NCBI GenBank assembly: GCA_007258455.2
Contig: VDFB02321271.1
Location: 1 to 64,000, forward strand
Direction: 5' to 3'
DNA: 64,000 nt
Source of the DNA: Sequoia sempervirens
Taxonomy: Eukaryota > Streptophyta > Pinopsida > Cupressales > Cupressaceae
Shown here: piece after piece, positions 46,440 through 57,520 of the stretch
How the letters are laid out: every line of letters begins with the position of its first letter
How positions within the stretch are numbered: position 1 is the first letter of the stretch
The notes under the pieces: generated by a model
The model's database searches: none
What the model was told of the DNA's origin: nothing
The model's input: the letters and a program-made list of their open reading frames with translations, nothing else
Translations under genes and position numbers: made by a program

Positions 46440-48851
46440 TTGTAAGACCCCATTAGCTTTAATTCATCTTTTCCTATTAGCAACCAAATTTTTTTTTGCT
46501 TAGAAGTCTCAACCCTGACAAGAAAATCAGAACCAGTGGAAAAATCCTTAGACCCTTTTCTCCAATGTGGCCAAGTCTCTAGTACCATAACATAGTTTTC
46601 TCTGCGGTTAACCTTGTTTCAGAAGAAATAGCACCATTGGGTATGGGTATGTGTAGGATCATGATGGGCCAAAAAGTGGCAATATGATGGGTATGTGTAG
46701 GGTATGTGGCTGACAACTTTCTTTTTACCCAAATTGATAAAAAAGAAGGGTTTTTAAAGGAGATTCTCAACTTTCCACCAATATAAATAATGTTATACTT
46801 TGATTTTAATAAATAATTGTTATTCAATTTCTATTTGAATTGTGACTAAAGTTCTGATTGATAGGTTGATTGAAAAGCATCTATAGCTTTCAAATGGTAT
46901 CACATTTTTTGAATCTAAAATATACATAAAATTTTATGCTTCACATACTATACGATTAAAAAAACAAAAATTGAATTTCATGAAGTTTTGACCAAGTGAA
47001 GGTGGTTAGACATACAAGTTTTTATATTTTTTAAAAGTTGTAATAAAAAAATCATAATTAATTACTTACTTCGAAAAAAATTACAAAAAGATATGCATCA
47101 CATCAAGACATGAGTCCTCTACTTATATCTAAAATATTATAAAAAAATATTATCATTTTATTGTGGTTAGAGTGGTCAGACATACACCTACTTCTTATTT
47201 TTTGCTTGAAACTTAAGTACTACTACATTGAAATATTAAATTTTCACCAAATAGATTTTTTCTTTTTTTAAATAAACTAAATAGTTTAGAAAATACATTC
47301 AATTTGCTACAGATTCTATTCTTACATATTTTTTAAATAATATAGATATCTTATTCAATTTTTTATGTCAAGTTGCCTAACTCTGATTTTTTTGAATTTT
47401 TTTCCACTTAAGGGCCTATTTTTTCCATGATGATCTTGCACATACTTGTACCCAAAATCCATGAGCATCTGTTGAAGGTGAAACCCTCACTTCTTCCACA
47501 ATTTTTTTCATAGAAGTACTATTGCAATCAATAGTGCATGCATCAAGCTTATACAATGTACCATATCTGAGACCTCTAACAATCACCATAACACCTCTAA
47601 CCATCTTGCATCCTGCATCAAAAAATACTACCTACACACCCACATCTATTAGTTTGCTCACATATAACAGATTTCATGCTAATCCAAGGATATGCAACAC
47701 ACCATTAATCATTTTTATTCTTCCATTAGGGAACTTGATTTTAACTTTAATACGGCCAATAATGTCTAAATGAAAATCATCACCCAAGTACACCTTACTT
47801 CCATCAAACTCTTCATATTCACAAAGCCAATGTCTATAAAGGTCATATGGAAAGATGCACCTGAGTCAATTAACCATGCATCAATACCTACATGATTTTC
47901 CAAAGTTGCAATGAATGTGTCACCATCTTCCTTTCTAGACTCAGAATTAGAATCAAATTTCTTCTTTTTCTTCTTCTTTTCTTCTTTGCATTCCTTATAA
48001 ACATGCCCAAGCTTACTACAACTCCATCAAATAAATTTTGACTTTCCAAGAGATTTAGATCTGCCCCTAGACTTGGATTTGTCATGCTTCTCATTCTTCT
48101 TGTGTTTTTCCTTAGGACTTTCATGAAAATTCAGGGCCTCCTTGGTAGTGATGGATACCTTCCTCCTCATCTCTTCATAAAGTAAAAAACCCACCACATT
48201 TTTAGTCTTCAAAATTATAGTAATACTCCCAATAGTCATAACAAGAGAATCCCACAAATTAGGCAAAGAACAAAGCAAGATCTGACATTACTCCTCATCC
48301 ATTTGGACACCAATGGATGCCAACTGAGCCACCAAAATATTGAATGCTTTCAGGTGTTGTATGATTCATCTGCCCTCTTCCATTCTCAAGGAATACAATT
48401 TATTCCTCAAGAAAGTCTTGTTTGGTAAAGATTTGGGCTAATACATCTCACCAAGCTTCTTCCATAGTTTTTGTGCAAAGGTATCCTCATGGACATTAAT
48501 TAAAACAAATTCTTCCAAGCACAATTTGATTAGACCCTTGGCTTTATAGTCCATAACATCATATTGAGTGGTCCCTGAGTAGGATTTGCAGGCCTTGAAA
48601 TAGTCTCATCAACATCATCCCATAGATCTCGATCTATCAACAAATCCTTCATCTTTAGCTTCCATATTTCAAAATTATTTCAAGAAAATTTCTACACCTT
48701 TATTCTCCCTAATGAACTTGCCATCTAAAAATTCCTACAAAAATATCAAAAAGTATATTCTGCACAAGCTCCCACTCAAACCTAGATTAGTCCAAAAAAC
48801 CCAACAACCCGTGCAGCTGAAACCAAAGGTGATCAGACTCTAATACCACTT
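46440..48851 (-). pseudogene. Ty1/copia gag-protease-preintegrase fragment, split by a DNA transposon
   Basis: Minus-strand copia start. AGTGGTATTAGAGTC at about 48850-48836 is a primer binding site. Gag follows at about 48720-48030 (MASSLGRIKVQKF; the DYFKACKS, LCLEEFVLINVHEDTFAQ and LRNKLYSLRMEEG blocks). The zinc-knuckle region WSCSKLGHVYKECKE at about 48035-47985 has lost a cysteine. Protease motif AWLIDSGASFHMT is at about 47885-47845. The pre-integrase region LYKLDACTIDCNSTS, ending HGFWV, is interrupted by transposon copy 3 (47447-46644). It then continues in frame with PNGAISSETRLTAEKTMLW and RLGHIGEKGL before decaying near 46450, next to the gypsy gag. Stops are mostly TAG or TGA. 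Confidence 0.85.
46644..47447 (-). mobile_element. 795-bp TIR transposon, copy 3
   Basis: Reverse orientation to copies 1 and 2. Left end TGGGTATGTGTAGGATCATG; right end CATGATGATCTTGCACATAC then TT, so this end has mutated from CCC. Flanking duplication GTA (46641-46643, 47448-47450). Removing it restores HGFWV-PNGAI across the copia pre-integrase region in frame. Confidence 0.87.
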
Positions 48852-49014
48852 GTAAATAAGCTAAGGTAGCGAAAAAACTTCCTACACTAATCTTGAGAGG
48901 AGAATAATGCAAAAAATTTATAGATCTTTAACAGTTTTAGAAACTAAAACACCCTTCTGCATTGGAAACTAATCGAATTACCACCAAAATGTGAAAATCC
49001 AACTGCAAAGAAAA

Positions 49015-49130
49015 CTTCTCAACATAGACCATATTGTGCTTATCATAGATTCTATGGACATCACATCGATAATTGTTATCCTTTAAAGTGAATATTGAAC
49101 AAATTTAGATTCGGGCATCTTGAATTAAAG
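49015..49130 (+). pseudogene. gypsy gag zinc-finger fragment
   Basis: The frame reads HRPYCAYHRFYGHHIDNCYP then LK and a TGA. The C-x2-H-x5-H-x4-C pattern (first Cys codon 49035-49037, last 49074-49076) resembles the PYCxxHxxxGHxxxxC motif found in plant gypsy gag proteins. Only about 30 residues are recognisable. Confidence 0.45.
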
Positions 49131-51734
49131 CATAAATTTTTCTCTCCTTTCCATGTAATAGTTGTAGGATCTTAGTATGCTCACTAATACATGTTTAACA
49201 CACATTAAAAATAATTCTCTTTATTGCAAGGAGCTCATTCTCATCACTCATCTCAGCTCATGCTTGTCCTGCACATAGTGGGAGCAAGGGCTTAGATATC
49301 CTTGTCATAGTTTTTTCACTTGATGTTGTCCCTTTCACTAGTTTTCCTCCCAAAAATACTAAACAAGATTGGGATGTGAATGACCTACTGTAGGTTGAAT
49401 TGCATGCACCTTACTAGTATTTTTCTTTTTTCATGTTTCTTTGTGTGATTGCATGTGTGTAATGTGATCCCCTATACTATTTTTTTTGATGTATTTCTCT
49501 CTTCATGTGTATTCTTCTATATGTATTTACATTCTTCTCCATGTCGTAAACATTTTACCTTTTCACTTTTCTTGTGTTTTTCTTTTGGGGATGATGCAAG
49601 GCGTCAAGACATTTAGGTCTCTTCCATGTTGAGCCAAATTTTTTTTCTTTCTTTTCACTCTCTATGTTTCATTCTTCTTGTTCTACGAGTATTTAGGGAA
49701 TGATGACATTTTCGCTCTCTATAACAACATTGTAGCAAAGATATACTGACCTCGAATCCATGGATCCCTTTTGTGAGCAACCCTTTTACATGATCTTGCC
49801 TCATTTGGAAACATATGACTTGGCATAGGGATTTTTGAGTAAGCTCTCATGTCTTCTGCTCCTTTAAAGTTATTGTTCACAAACTGGTGTTAGCAACTCC
49901 TTTAAAGTGGGCGCATACATCGGTGTCCACACATTCTTTGTCTAATTTTCTTACTGGGTGAAACCACAATTTAGTGGTTTACAATTTTATGGAGGAAGGA
50001 AAACTACGAAAAAATGACCCTGTGACAAAAAAATTGGTTTTAGGGGTTCAAATGAACCTACAAGTTTGACTGAACCAAAAAGAGGTTTGACTGAACTAGG
50101 CTTCGAGCGAACCTATTTATTATTGGGCCCACAGTTCCCGCCCAAAGAAAACAAAAAAAAAGGCATATTAGAGGGGCTTCAAATGAACCCTCACTTGAAC
50201 AAACCCCCCTAATTTCTCATCCCCTCCCGTGAGACACCAAAAACCTAAATTTTGGCACTTTGAAGCTCTGGTTGAGGATGAAAATGGAGGAATCTTCACA
50301 AACCCAATTAGAATTAGGTAGTTCTTAGAATGAGCTATCCAATGAATATAATTTTGATATGTTTTGGTTTTATTATGTAATTTTTTTTAGTTTTATTAAA
50401 CATAAGTTTTTCATCAAAAATGAACGTCTTTGTTCTACACATGCAGAAAAATAGCAGATTATCAATTTTTTTTTTTTGAAAAATATGAGTGCACCAGATA
50501 TTGAAGCTCTTGATCCAACAAAAAAAAAAGAATTTCGATATATACAAAAAAAATTATGCGTTATACGATTGCGCTATGTCTGAATTGTAATTGGTTTGAA
50601 TTCTAAACTTGATTAAAGAAAAAATATTCAATAAAAAACTATCTAACCAAGTGGAAGAACTAGATATCGAAGTCACAAATCTAAATTAGGAAGAATTAGA
50701 ATTTTATCCTTCATGGAAAAAAAGTTATGCCTTATACAGTCTATGTCACTTTTTAAAAATATTGTTTTCTGAAAAAAACCAATTTTTGTGGGAGATGGAA
50801 AAAGAAGTGCAATTTGATTCCAAAAACTTTGAAAAAAATATTTTTAGAATCTACAGAAAAATGTGATGAGACTCTAGTTTGCATCATCTTCAAATTCCCC
50901 ACGGTTTAGTTGCTATAGGTGCCTGAATGTGAAGATTTAGTTAAAAATAATAATTTCAGTGTCTAGTTTGGCCAAAAATTGTAAACCACTATTGCATGAT
51001 CACCCTAATTCTTGTGATGCATTCTTTTCTTGGTAGTATCATTAGGTTTGATGTCCTCTAAGAGTGTGATATGTTTTAGCATGTGACTTTCATCTTAGTG
51101 GTGATGCTACGTGTTGCGTTCCCTAAGTTGTGAAACTTTTATCTTGGAATTGTCCTCTCTTGGAGGCATTAGGCACAGTGATCCCTACGAAGAAGACCTT
51201 ACATGAACTAAGAAAATTCCATTTGAACAAAACCATATATAATTTTCATAAGTTTTTAGCATAATACAACTTGTTAACCTTGTGAAGTTCGAAACTGAAA
51301 TGTGTGTGGCACTCTATCGGAGTTTGTAGAGGGATAGCTTCAGTATGGTAAGTACACTAAGAGATGAGACAAAGGCATGGATTTCTCACTAAGCTACTTT
51401 CCTAGGGGTTCACCTAGTGGATGAGATAAGGTTCCATTAGCGTATGTGAGAATACATTTTTTTTGCATAGTGGACATCGAGTTCTACTTGTGAACTAGAA
51501 GGAAAAACAATTGTGTTCCACATTGCATTGGGATAGTCGAATATTAATCCACCCCTTCCATAGAAAAATAGTCATGTTCCACATCATGTTGGGATAGTCG
51601 AAGCTTGATTTACCCCCCTTTTCTTCTCCTTATAGGATTTTATAGTGTATGATTGAGTATCTTTGTCATTGCTCCATACAAAAGTGTCTTTAATGTCTAC
51701 TTTAGTGTGAGTTTGACATCGGCTCATATTATCA
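49131..51734. other. Non-coding stretch, no gene seen
   Basis: Mixed sequence with many poly-A/T runs. ORFs such as 50335-50547 are low-complexity and unrecognised. It ends at a polypurine tract, so part is likely the 3' untranslated interior of a gypsy element. Confidence 0.45.
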
Positions 51735-52690
51735 CTAAAGTGGGGGGTAAATGTAGTGTAGGAAAAAGTATCTCTTTTTCACACTTAATTTGGGAATAAT
51801 TAATAATAAAATGAACTAAACTATGCCTCAATTTAGTGTTGTAATATGTATTTTACGTATTCACATTAAGTTTAAGGCCTTATTAATTAAAATGGACTTA
51901 ATTCTGCCTTATTTTTGTTGTAAGGAATACCTTTACAGTTCCATACTAATCTAGGACTTTATTAATTAATTGAGGTTAATTATACCTTAATTGGCCCTTT
52001 TAATTCAAATTCAAGCTTAATTAATTGCAATTTCTGAAGGATAAAATTTGACATTCCAATTCATTGGAAAGCTCAAAAAATGATTATGATTAATAGAAAG
52101 ATTGAGATAAAGTAGCTTCTACCCTAGCATTATGTAAAAGAGCTATATCGAGATAAAGACCAATACCTATGATTTCCATAAGATAACACTAAACATTGGA
52201 GAATGTGTGTCCTAGAACCCATTTTCCCAACGATGAATGGGTCCTCACTTAGGCCTAGGGCCTAAATTTCAAATATGCTTTTGGTGGTATTTCAATGATT
52301 TCAAATGTGTATTCACATGTCAGCTTGTGTTATTTGAATTTTGGGAATTAATGTTAACATATGTATAAATAAGAGGTCATTTCGGTATGTTTCACCTAGC
52401 AATTTTTCATGAGATCAAGAGTATTTTCAAGAGAGCATTATGAAGATCATTTCAAGGAATTCAAAGGAAAAATTATTGAATATCTATTGCAGCAATCAAG
52501 ATCCATTACCATGTAAAATTATCCTTGCATCATGCATGTTATTTGAGCTAATATGTTGATGTAGTGTTCAAGATCTATTCAAGCAATCAAATGCCTTGTT
52601 TCAAATCAAGTTTCATGATCAAGGTATACATCCATTGAAGCCATTTCATGCAAGTTTTAGACCTCCATATTCCAAGGTTCAAACAAGGGT
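51735..52690 (+). repeat. Polypurine tract and probable gypsy LTR
   Basis: TAAAGTGGGGGGTAAA (51735-51750) is a strong polypurine tract followed by TGTAGTGTAGGAAAAAG, an LTR-like start. If correct, a plus-strand gypsy 3' LTR begins at 51751. Its right end is not defined and no partner LTR was seen in the window. Confidence 0.45.
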
Positions 52691-52809
52691 TTGGTGAGTT
52701 GTGACATTGCATTTTTTCATTCATCATTACTTCATGCTATTTCATCTCTTTTGGATTTGGTGGTTGTTCATAATAAACTTCATCAAAGTTTGTTGTGTAA
52801 TTTGATTCT

Positions 52810-54203
52810 TCTTCTAAAGTGGTTGAAGTGGATGCTTTCAAGTTTTGTGTTGACATTACCACTTTTTATTTTCCCTTTTCAAACTCTTTTCTTGTGATCT
52901 TGTATTCACCCATGAATGTAGGCGTGCAATCTGAGGAACCTCAATCATCTTCTAATAACTTTGTGAATTTTTCAATATTGCTCTCTTTTTCTTTCTCTTG
53001 CATGGGTTTGACTTGTGTAGTTGGTTTCAATATTTTAAAGGACTTTCTTTTTATTTTTCAATATAGGGTATGTGCAGGATCATAATGGGCCAAAAAGTGG
53101 CAATATTATGGGTATTTATAGTGTATGTGGCTAATGACTTTTTTTTTACACAAAAATGATGAAACGAAAAGGGTTTTTAAAAGATATTATCAGCTTTTCA
53201 CCAATATAAATTATTCTTTAATTTGAATTTACTAAATAATTATTATTCATTTTCTATTAGAATTATGACTAAAGTTCCGATCGATAGGCTGATTGGAAAA
53301 CATCTATAACTTTCAAACGGTATCATATTTTTTGAATCTAAAAAATGTGTCACATTCTATGCTTCACATACTATAGGATTAAAAAAGAAAAATTAAATTT
53401 CATGAAGTTTTGACCAAGTTAAGGTGGTCGGACATACAGTTTTATATTTTTAAAAGTTGTAATAAAAATTCATAATTAATTATTTACTTGGAAAAAAATT
53501 ACAAAAAATATGCATCACATCCAGACATGAGTCCTCTACTTATATATAAAATCTTATAAAAAATATTATCATTTTATTATGGTTAGGGTGGTCAAACAGA
53601 CACCTAATTCTTATTTTTTCCCTGAAATTTAAGTACTCTGCATTGAAATTTCAAATTTTCACCAAATAGATTTTATTTATTTTTAAATAAACCTAGTAGT
53701 TTAGAAACTACATTCAATTTTCTATAGATTCTATTCTTACATATTTTTGAAATAATATAGATAACTTATTCAAATTTTTACTTCAAGTTTCCTAACACTA
53801 ATTTTTTTGAATTTATTGCCACTTAAGGGCCTATTTCTTCCATGATGATCCTGCACATACCCTATATAAATCACTGTAAGGCTCAGGATTAGCTTTGATT
53901 GTGTACACTTTGTTGTTATAGACATACTTCATTTTATGATGAAGAGTAGAAGGCACCGCATTCATCTCATGAATCCATGGTTTTCCTAAGAGGAGATTAT
54001 ATGAACAATCATGAGGCATAACATGGACTGAAGTTTGCAATGTAACCTTCCAACTATAATAGGTAATGTGATCACACCAAGTAGTTATTTTCCTATGTTA
54101 TCAAATAGCGAATAGATAAAGAATCAGATTGAATTTGACTTTTCTCCACTTCAATCTTATCCAAAAGGTTTATGCTACGTGCACATTAAGGGATGAGCCA
54201 TTG
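52810..54203 (-). pseudogene. Ty3/gypsy protease region, split by a DNA transposon
   Basis: On the minus strand from about 54160 the frame reads KITTWCDHITYYSWKVTLQT, VHVMPHDCSYNLLLGKPWIH and EMNAVPSTLHHKMKYVYNNK, ending PEPYSDLY. This is the C-terminal half of a plant gypsy aspartic protease (the LLGRPWIH signature, here LLGKPWIH). Transposon copy 4 intervenes. The frame then continues, after a TGA that would be CGA, with KIKRKSFKILKPTTQV, NIEKFTKLLEDD and CTPTFMGEYKITRKEFEKGK to about 52870. The upstream part is cut at 54204 by the LTR of the next element. Confidence 0.8.
53065..53862 (-). mobile_element. 795-bp TIR transposon, copy 4
   Basis: Same orientation as copy 3. Ends (A)GGGTATGTGCAGGATCAT and ATGATGATCCTGCACATAC then CC. 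Flanking duplication TAT (53062-53064, 53863-53865). Removal with one TAT keeps the gypsy protease frame open across the junction apart from one transition-type TGA. Confidence 0.88.
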
Positions 54204-56820
54204 CGATGAAGAAGAAAAAAAAATCTTCCAATTTCACCCAACTACAAATTACAAAAACTCTATGACAATTAAATCTAAAATCAACAATTACTTGCATTGA
54301 TTTTAATCAATTTACAATTGCACCCATTTCATACAAAATTGAAAATAAATCAATAACTTTATTTAGATTTCATGGAACAACATTACAAAACACTTTTTGA
54401 AAACTCCATTTCATATAGCACTCCTTTACCCACTACCTCTATTTTGTTCCCTATTTTTCCAACGTTATCCTTATCATCGTTTAACTTCTCTTGTAACCTC
54501 ACTACCCATACTCCCCGACCTGCTTCTCACTTATTTCTATAAATTACGTTGGTTTATCCCATAGACACATTCTCTCACCTTCTTCCTTCTAATCTTATAT
54601 GCAATCTCGCTTATTCATTTAACATATCTGACAAACAAATTTAAGTCCCCCCTTTCATTAGGGATTTTTATCCACAATCACTGGTCCTTGATTTGTAAAT
54701 TAAATTTATATCATGTGCACGCCTAGTTATTCATTCTAATTTGAAATAATACCAAATCCAATTTAAATCATCGCTTACCTTTACAAAGTAAGTATGCATA
54801 GTTAATCTTCTCAAGCTCCCATTTGGCTCGATTCTCCTTTCCTTGCTATGTCGTGGCCCTTTTATCCACAACCAATTTAGATTAGTGTTTCCAATGTATA
54901 AATTACTCTTTTGCAAAACCACGTGAACCTTTTTCTCCTCAGCTTCCTCCTATTTGCTTCTACATTGTTTAATTTCCTTTGAATTTTGGCTTTTCTTTCT
55001 TTACACATGTTTTTCTCTTCTATATCAGCTTTTTCACCTCCATGTTCACTTTGTATAATCTAAATCCATTAGTTCCTATGATGTCTCTATCCATCGAATC
55101 AATGAGAGTCTTAGCCAAACGCCTTCCAGCCACACTCCCTCTCTATCTAGCATGACAATTACATATTTTTGAATTCACCAATGTATCGACCATCCAAACT
55201 TCCATATATTCTTCTCAAAATGAATGCCATCATGTCATTCAAAAAAACCTTTCCCATGGGCCGCGCAAATCTTTTATTCCTCTTTTTTTCCTTTATCCTC
55301 ATGCTTAATCATTGATGTTAATTTCTTCATGTGTAACTAATGGCACAATTGATAGGGAATTTTCTTTGCATTTCTTCTTTTTTTCAACTCTAGTGCCTCC
55401 CCATACCTCCTACAATTGCCACACATTCTATATGAACATTTATATTTTATTTATATCCCACTTGATCGACCCCCCTATCTATTCATATTCCAATATTGTT
55501 AGCTTGAAATTCCAACCTTTAACTCTGACCTTTCATATTATTGCATCTATTTTTTATTTCTTACTACGTGGAATTTTTCCCTTCAAGTGCCCTATACCTC
55601 TTATTATTGCTGCTCTTTAAAAAATTTCCAATTTATTGATATATATTGACCAATATGTCATATTAAATGTAACATCTACCCCATTTTGCATATTATTGGT
55701 GCATCAATCTCAAAAATTAGGTTCAAGATAATTATGCTTGTATTCTAACAAAAGTGTCATTGAAAGAAACTATTATGGAGATTATAGCAAACAATGCAAT
55801 ATGACACTTTATCAAGGAGACTGAAAGCCAACTTTGAACCGTTAAATCCATAGAGTCAAAATTTTGTAGTAAATTTTTCATGAAACCTTGGCGAAAAATA
55901 TTTTGGGTAATGTCAATTGCCTTGAACTTAGGATTATCCTACATCAAACATGTTGGGTAAGAAAATTTGCGAGCATGGGCTCACAAAGGTGGAGTTGAGT
56001 GGTTGAACCACTCTTTGAGATTGCTAAAAATATTCAGTGAACTTCATCACTATCAATCTGACCTCCTCCACCAAGTGCTCTTCCTCTTCTCTCCATGCCC
56101 TCCTCTGAAATTTCTTTACAACTCTTCCCTTGCAACCTCCAGATTGAAATTGTACCTTGATCTCATGAAGATTCACTTCATCTGCTATAATCTACCACTT
56201 TCACAACAAATTTTTTCCATGCCTTCTGCTCTCAATCGTTCAGAACTCCACACACCTACAATGGTACTTTTGAGCTTCTCTCATGCTTCCAACTATGTGT
56301 TTTCCATCCCTCAACTACTCAAGACTCCACACACCTGTAATGGTACTTTTGAGATCCTCAATTACACTTCCACTTTCCATAGGTTTTGTCACAAACTACC
56401 TAACGCTTGATCATTTGTTTGTGCCCAAAAACCTCTGCTCACTCCCTCTCCACCTAGAGGTCTTGGTGTGAACTGCCTCTCTCTTGGTTCTCCATCCACA
56501 CACTCATAACCTCTTGCTCTAATACCACTTGATGAAGAAGAAAACAAACTCTTCCAATTTCATCAAATATAGATTACAAAAACTTCATGACAATTAAATC
56601 CAAAATCAACAATTACTTGTGTTGACTTTAATTAATTTACTATTGCACTCATTTCATACAAAATTAAAAATAGATCAATAACTTTATTTAGATTTCATGA
56701 AACAACATTACAATAAACTTTTCAAAAACTCCATTTCCTACAACACTCCTTTACCCACTACCTCTATTTTGTTCCCTATTTTTCCAATGCTATCATTATC
56801 ACCATTTAATTTCTCTTTCC
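54204..56820 (-). mobile_element. Second large-LTR, short-interior retrotransposon (minus strand), 5' LTR truncated
   Basis: The sequence from GATGAAGAAGAAAA at about 54204 is repeated at 56531-56820. On the minus strand, PBS TGGTATTAGAGC lies at 56527-56516, next to the right copy, which is therefore the 5' LTR and is cut at 56820. At the other end, 55690-55675 (GCAAAATGGGGTAGA) is a polypurine-like tract before TGTTACATTTAATATG, so the 3' LTR is about 54204-55674 (1.47 kb). The interior of about 840 bp has no recognisable coding domain. It contains a 30-bp motif, ACTCCACACACCT(A/G) followed by ATGGTACTTTTGAG, twice (about 56246 and 56325). The design matches the element at 35.5-40.4 kb but the LTR sequences differ. 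Confidence 0.72.
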
Positions 56821-57236
56821 AGATTCTGTCATCTTCTTATCTACTGTTGCTTCATAGATTCCAGGGTTGTTCCAGTTTGTGAGTTTTCCAATGTTCTATG
56901 GCACTGGGTCTGCTGTCACATTATCATGATTCTAATTTTGGTTTCAGTTGTAGACAAAAGTATATTTTCTTGCTTGTCGGATTGCGGTTCCAGTGTTAGT
57001 CCACAATGTTCTTCCAGTGATTTTTTGCAATAGTCATCTCATTCATAATATATTTAATAATAATTATGTAATTAAATAAAGGATTTGATACCAAGTTAGA
57101 AACCAGTAAAAATAATATTAGAAACCAAGACCTTCCACAGCCTTAAGATTATGAGTAATACTCATAATATTTATTTCATAACCCTAATCATAATATTTAT
57201 AAATCAAATGAAGTACAAATATTAGCCTTGATACCA
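56821..57236. repeat. Fragments of the 2.6-kb element: interior piece and scrambled inverted LTR
   Basis: 56821-57050 matches 59199-59415, the 3' part of the interior of the adjacent element, in the same orientation. From about 57090, GATACCAAGTTAGAAACC and GACCTTCCACAG resemble the LTR in inverted orientation with deletions. The last bases, GCCTTGATACCA (57225-57236), are an inverted primer binding site abutting the next LTR. Confidence 0.65.
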
Positions 57237-57520
57237 TGTTGGTGTAATTAATATTTAATTACACTTTCCATAAGTTTACTTCGGTAATATTTATTTCATA
57301 GGTTAATTAATTCTCATCTTTATCTTTTGAGCTATCTTGTTGCTCAAGATAATATTAGGGTTATGCATCTTTGCTTTTATAAAGCAAATCATTATCTTGT
57401 AATTATGAATTTCTTGAATAATATTATGTTGCACATTCTTTTGCAACCTCTCTGCTTTTTCTAATTTTCTCTTCTATGGAAGGTCTTTTCAGTTTGCAAA
57501 TCTAATCTTGGTTTCTAACA
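57237..57520 (+). repeat. 5' LTR of the 2.6-kb element
   Basis: 284 bp from TGTTGG to TTTCTAACA, abutting the primer binding site. It is about 95% similar to the 3' LTR by eye. Confidence 0.9.

Noticed and set aside
53062..53865. TA dinucleotide target duplication (mariner/Stowaway type) for the 795-bp family
   Set aside because: It fits copy 4 alone; copies 1-3 have no flanking TA duplication, whereas a 3-bp duplication fits all four and keeps the host frames in phase.
55312..56471. Plus-strand ORFs of 102 and 147 codons
   Set aside because: They lie within the LTR and interior of a minus-strand element, are pyrimidine-rich, and show no domain.
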